Shown here piece by piece: positions 45,107 through 48,586 of a DNA stretch of 48,586 bases. The first letter of the stretch is position 1. Every line of letters starts with the position of its first letter. A model generated the notes under the pieces. The model was not told the origin of the DNA and ran no database searches. It was given only the letters and a program-made list of their open reading frames with translations. The DNA is from Salinicola sp. (GTDB lineage Bacteria; Pseudomonadota; Gammaproteobacteria; Pseudomonadales; Halomonadaceae): contig NZNW01000027.1 in the NCBI GenBank assembly GCA_002695065.1, positions 1 to 48,586 on the forward strand, written 5' to 3'. A program made the translations under genes and the position numbers.

Positions 45107-47110
45107 CTATCGGTCGTTGTTGGTGTTCAAGCGTTGACGGATGGCGGCCTCGATTCCCGTGGCGTCCAGGCCGCAATCGCGCAGTAGCTCGGCGGGCTTG
45201 CCATGTTCGACGAAGGCATCGGGAATCCCCAGGTTGAGCACCTGAACCTCGACGCCTTCCGCTGCCAGCAGTTCGTTGACACCGCTACCCGCGCCGCCGG
45301 CCACCACGTTCTCCTCCAGCGTCACCAGCAGATCGTGATCCCGTGCGGCGGCCAGGATCGCCTCCCGATCCAGCGGCTTCACCGAGCGCATGTTGAGGTG
45401 CGTCGCGTCGAGATGCTCGGCCACCTCGGCCGCCGGCGTATTGAGGCTGCCGAAGGCCAATAGCGCAACGCGCTTCTCCGGCGCGGCCGATTCACGGCGC
45501 AGCTCGGACTTGCCGATCGGCACCCGAGCTGCCAGATCCGCCGGAATCTCGCTGCCGGGCCCGGTCCCGCGTGGATAGCGCACGGCGGCAGGACCCTCGT
45601 GATGATAGGCGGTCGACAGCATCGCCCGGCACTCGGCCTCGTCCGCCGGCGCCAGAATGATCATGCCCGGCACGCAGCGCAGATAGGAGAGATCCAGTGC
45701 CCCATGGTGCGTCGGGCCGTCCTCGCCGACGAGACCGGCGCGATCGATGGCAAAGGTCACATCGAGATGCTGGACGGCGACATCGTGAATCAGCTGGTCG
45801 TAGCCGCGCTGCAGGAAGGTCGAGTAGATCGCGACCACCGGCTTCATCGCCTCGCAGGCCATGCCGGCCGCCAGCGTCACCGCATGCTGCTCGGCGATCG
45901 CCACGTCGTAGTAACGCTCGGGATAGGTCTGCGAGAAGCGGATCAGGTCCGAGCCCTCGCGCATGGCCGGAGTGATCCCGATCAACCTTTGATCCTCGGC
46001 CGCCATGTCACACAGCCAGTCGCCGAAGACGTTGCAGTACTTGCGCGGCTTCGGGCGCAATGAATCGTCGGACTTGGGTTTCGAACGCGGTTTCGGCTCC
46101 GCTGTCGATCCCGCTGCGCTCGTCGCGGCAGTCGGCGGCGTGGTGGCGTCCACTTCCGGTAGCCTCGGTGGCGCCTTTTCCAGCTTGGTGATCGCATGGA
46201 AGCCGATCGGGTCGGCTTCCGCCGGCCGAAAGCCACGCCCCTTGCGGGTACGAATATGCAGGAACTGCGGGCCGTCAAGATCGCGCACGGCTTCCAGCGC
46301 CTGATTCAGCGCCGCCAGATCGTGACCGTCGATGGGGCCGAGATAGTTGAAGCCCATCTCCTCGAACAGCGTCGCCGGGCTGATCATGCCCTTGACGTGC
46401 TCTTCGGTGCGCCGCGCGAACTCGAGCGCCCCGGGCAGGTGCGAGAGTACCCGCTTGCCGTTCTCGCGCATGGCGGCATAAGGCTTGCTGGTCAGAATCC
46501 GGGTCAAATAACTCGCCATGCCACCGACGTTTTCCGAGATCGACATCTCGTTGTCGTTGAGCACGACCAGCAGGTTGGCGTTGACGTGGCCGGCGTGGGC
46601 CAGCGCCTCGAACGCCATCCCGGCCGTCAGGGCGCCGTCGCCGATCACCGCGCAGACGCGACGCTTCTCGCCCTTGGTCCGGGCGCTCAGCGCCATGCCC
46701 AGCGCCGCCGAGATCGAGGTGCTCGAGTGACCGACGCCGAAGGTATCGAACGGCGACTCTTCGCGCCGCGGAAACGCCGCCAGGCCGCCATACTGGCGAA
46801 TGCTCGCCAGCGCCTCGCGACGCCCGGTCAGGATCTTGTGCGGATAGGCCTGATGGCCGACATCCCACAGCAAGCGATCGTGAGGCGTTTCCAGCGCGCG
46901 GTGCAGCGCCACGGTCAATTCGACGACGCCGAGACCGGCACCGAAATGGCCGCCACTGCAGCCTACGCTGTACAGCAGGTAGGCGCGCAGCTCGTCGGCG
47001 ACCTGCCGCTGTTGGGTCAGCGACAGCGTGCGCAGGCCCGCCGGCGACTCGAGGGTGTCGAGCAGCGGGGTGAATGGGCGCCGAGTGGGGATTTCATCGA
47101 ACAGCTTCAT
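45107..47110 (-). CDS. dxs: 1-deoxy-D-xylulose-5-phosphate synthase
   Basis: A 667-residue thiamine-diphosphate enzyme that joins pyruvate and glyceraldehyde 3-phosphate, first step of the MEP isoprenoid route. [23 protein letters not shown] (158-166) with Asn187 bind ThDP-Mg; [28 protein letters not shown] and [11 protein letters not shown] are in the pyrimidine and C-terminal domains. It is about 45 residues longer than E. coli Dxs because of a Pro/Thr/Ser/Lys-rich linker at 311-357. The ribosome site is weak; the ispA stop lies 17 bp upstream. Confidence 0.97.
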   Translation of the reverse strand: MKLFDEIPTRRPFTPLLDTLESPAGLRTLSLTQQRQVADELRAYLLYSVGCSGGHFGAGLGVVELTVALHRALETPHDRLLWDVGHQAYPHKILTGRREALASIRQYGGLAAFPRREESPFDTFGVGHSSTSISAALGMALSARTKGEKRRVCAVIGDGALTAGMAFEALAHAGHVNANLLVVLNDNEMSISENVGGMASYLTRILTSKPYAAMRENGKRVLSHLPGALEFARRTEEHVKGMISPATLFEEMGFNYLGPIDGHDLAALNQALEAVRDLDGPQFLHIRTRKGRGFRPAEADPIGFHAITKLEKAPPRLPEVDATTPPTAATSAAGSTAEPKPRSKPKSDDSLRPKPRKYCNVFGDWLCDMAAEDQRLIGITPAMREGSDLIRFSQTYPERYYDVAIAEQHAVTLAAGMACEAMKPVVAIYSTFLQRGYDQLIHDVAVQHLDVTFAIDRAGLVGEDGPTHHGALDLSYLRCVPGMIILAPADEAECRAMLSTAYHHEGPAAVRYPRGTGPGSEIPADLAARVPIGKSELRRESAAPEKRVALLAFGSLNTPAAEVAEHLDATHLNMRSVKPLDREAILAAARDHDLLVTLEENVVAGGAGSGVNELLAAEGVEVQVLNLGIPDAFVEHGKPAELLRDCGLDATGIEAAIRQRLNTNNDR

Positions 47111-47127
47111 AAAATGTCGTTACCGGG

Positions 47128-48018
47128 TCAGTGATCGCGATCGATCATGAAACGGGCCAGAGCCGCCAGTGGCAGGCCTGCCTCGCCCAGCGGCTGCAGG
47201 GCCTCGAGCGCCTCGTCGAGCAGGTCGAGCGCGCGGTCACGGGCCTGCGCGACACCGAGAAGAGCAGGATAGGTCGGTTTGTCGCGGCGCGCGTCGGCGC
47301 CGGAGGTCTTGCCCAGCGTCCGGGTGTCGCCGGTGACGTCGAGAACGTCGTCGTGAATCTGGAACGCCAGCCCCATCGCCGCGGCGTAGCGGTCCAGCGC
47401 CGCGACTCTGGGATCGGACTCCTCGACCGCGACCAGCGCCCCCAGGCGCACGGCGGCACGGATCAACGCCCCGGTCTTGTGCTGGTGCATCATTTGCAGT
47501 GCCGCAAGATCCATCGGCGCGCCGACGGCACCGAGATCGATCGCCTGCCCCGCAGCCATGCCATCCCGGCCGGCGGCCTGGGCGAGCGTGGTGACCAGGG
47601 CCGCCAGACGCGGATGCGGCCTGGAGGCGAGCGCCTCGAACGCCAGCGTCTGCAGCGCGTCGCCGGCCAGAATGGCCAGCGGCTCGTCGAAGGCGCGATG
47701 GACCGTCGGCCGGCCGCGACGAAGGTCGTCGTCGTCCATCGCCGGCAGATCGTCGTGAACCAGCGAATAGGCATGGATCATCTCGATCGCCGCCGCCGGC
47801 GCATCCAGCGCGTCGTCCTCGGCCCCGAGCGCGCGGCCGGCGAGATAGACCAGCACCGGACGCAGCCGCTTGCCGGTCCCCAGTACGCTGTACCGGAGAG
47901 CATCGTCGAGGGTGGCGCAACTGCCGTTCTGGCGATTGAGCCAGCCGGTCAAGACGTGCTCGCTGCGCGACCGCGCCGCGTCGATACCCGCCGCGACACC
48001 GGGGTGATCAGCGCTCAT
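47128..48018 (-). CDS. ispA: (2E,6E)-farnesyl diphosphate synthase
   Basis: A 296-residue polyprenyl synthase making farnesyl diphosphate from IPP and DMAPP. The first Asp-rich motif is DDLPAMDDDDLRRGRPT and the second DDVLDVTGD. GKRLRPVLVYLAG and MIHAYSLVHDD are typical. It starts inside the end of xseB (11-base overlap), with GGGAG about 8 bases before ATG. The order xseB-ispA-dxs is the common gammaproteobacterial cluster. Confidence 0.96.
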   Translation of the reverse strand: MSADHPGVAAGIDAARSRSEHVLTGWLNRQNGSCATLDDALRYSVLGTGKRLRPVLVYLAGRALGAEDDALDAPAAAIEMIHAYSLVHDDLPAMDDDDLRRGRPTVHRAFDEPLAILAGDALQTLAFEALASRPHPRLAALVTTLAQAAGRDGMAAGQAIDLGAVGAPMDLAALQMMHQHKTGALIRAAVRLGALVAVEESDPRVAALDRYAAAMGLAFQIHDDVLDVTGDTRTLGKTSGADARRDKPTYPALLGVAQARDRALDLLDEALEALQPLGEAGLPLAALARFMIDRDH

Positions 48019-48286
48019 CGTCGGGCTCCCGGGTCTCGAACGGCACCGACTGCAGGCTGCCGTCGCCCTGTTCGAGCAGGGCCTGGACCTTGAGTTCGGC
48101 GCTGTCGAGGCGGTGCTGGGCATCCCGTGTCAGGCGGATGCCGCGCTCGAAGGCGCTCAGCGAAGCCTCCAGCGTCAGTTCGCCGGATTCGAGTTGAGCC
48201 ACGAGCGTCTCAAGCCGATCCAGTGTCGCGGCAAAGTCCTTGGGGTCGTCCTGGGAAACGTCCTTGTCAGCCATCTTGTCGGGCAT
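48008..48286 (-). CDS. xseB: Exodeoxyribonuclease VII small subunit
   Basis: A 92-residue helical protein, the small subunit of ExoVII, which degrades single-stranded DNA with XseA. The family signature LDRLETLVAQLESGELTLEAS, split by normal variation, and LSAFERGIRLTRDAQHRLDSAE is clear. The usual start is Met1 or Met5; GAGAGC favours Met1. A minus-strand TATACT (48395-48390) could be its -10. Confidence 0.94.
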   Translation of the reverse strand: MPDKMADKDVSQDDPKDFAATLDRLETLVAQLESGELTLEASLSAFERGIRLTRDAQHRLDSAELKVQALLEQGDGSLQSVPFETREPDDER

Positions 48287-48586
48287 GGGGCTCTCGTGTC
48301 ATCGCTCGCGGCCATCCCAATGATGCCGGGAGCTCTCATCGAGGCGCGAACGTCCGGATAACGCCACGCCAGTTCGGAAACGGCTTGCCAGTATACACCG
48401 CCGCCCGGGGGGGACGTCTGCCCCCGGCGGCAAATCCGGCACGGCGCCCTCGTGGCCGCCCGTTCAGGGCTGGGCGACGCACCTGGCGGATGCACTCGCT
48501 TCACGTTGAAGCCGCGTCATTTTCATCCTGCCCTGCGGTGCCTGTGTTAAGCTATGCGCCCGCTGGCGCCGCCGAGGCGGGGGCTC
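48287..48586. other. Intergenic end of the window
   Basis: Three hundred bases with no convincing gene on either strand. It holds the likely xseB promoter (TATACT at 48395-48390, minus strand) and a GC-rich hairpin: GCCGCC (48400-48405) with GGCGGC (48426-48431) around an inner G5/C5 stem. On the plus strand, TTGAAG and TTAAGCTATG near 48505-48556 could begin a promoter for a rightward gene outside the window. Confidence 0.5.

Overview
The window is a compact, high-GC gammaproteobacterial chromosome segment. Acidic protein tails, the gene content and the synteny (thiS-thiG-trmB; ubiK and comM beside glnK-amtB; fpr divergent from a FinR-type LysR gene; xseB-ispA-dxs) point to the family Halomonadaceae (Halomonas, Salinicola or Chromohalobacter type). 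This assignment is inferred from recognised proteins and gene order, not from a marker-gene search. I see no phage, insertion sequence, CRISPR array, tRNA or rRNA. Most of the window is ordinary core genome.

Layout. 1-4.4 kb: chaB, the ABC-F ATPase yheS, a TIGR02444 protein, a periplasmic FKBP isomerase and a small membrane-anchored unknown. 4.4-7.5 kb: an AEC permease, then a non-coding stretch that looks like an iron-regulated small RNA gene, then a LysR/EamA divergent pair. 7.5-11.9 kb: thiS-thiG-trmB, an AGCS symporter, a DUF423 protein and a thioesterase. 12.1-17.2 kb: malate synthase G, divergent from a hydrolase-lipoprotein-aminotransferase run. 17.2-23.6 kb: comM, ubiK, the glnK-amtB operon, a second P-II gene, and fpr/finR. 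23.7-28.9 kb: a host-attachment-family protein and a leftward aapJQMP-ridA operon. 29.2-33.3 kb: hemE-DCC-VanZ, ribA, a hemolysin III protein and soxR. 33.6-36.0 kb: an ABC exporter and a DUF421 protein. 36.1-42.2 kb: a LysR gene and a rightward aapJQMP-iaaA operon. 42.3-48.3 kb: a YkkC/YkkD-type SMR pair with a TetR gene, a methyltransferase, djlA, dxs, ispA and xseB.

Nitrogen scavenging links several parts. glnK-amtB has a sigma-54 -24/-12 promoter and two NtrC-like sites 32 bp apart. The first aap operon has its own sigma-54 promoter and one near-perfect NtrC-like site. The second aap operon instead sits beside a LysR gene and ends in an isoaspartyl peptidase/asparaginase gene.

The most interesting element is 5373-5540: two Fur-box-like sequences around a promoter, a 5' stem-loop, a segment complementary to an ideal Shine-Dalgarno/start-codon region, and a perfect intrinsic terminator. 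Together these are the architecture of a RyhB/PrrF-type iron-sparing sRNA. The second notable signal is a family of 7-bp tandem repeats (GAGCCGC, GAGCTAA, GAAGCTG types) that begin at or just after stop codons and occur as inverted pairs. A SoxR box with a 19-bp promoter spacer faces an ABC exporter gene.
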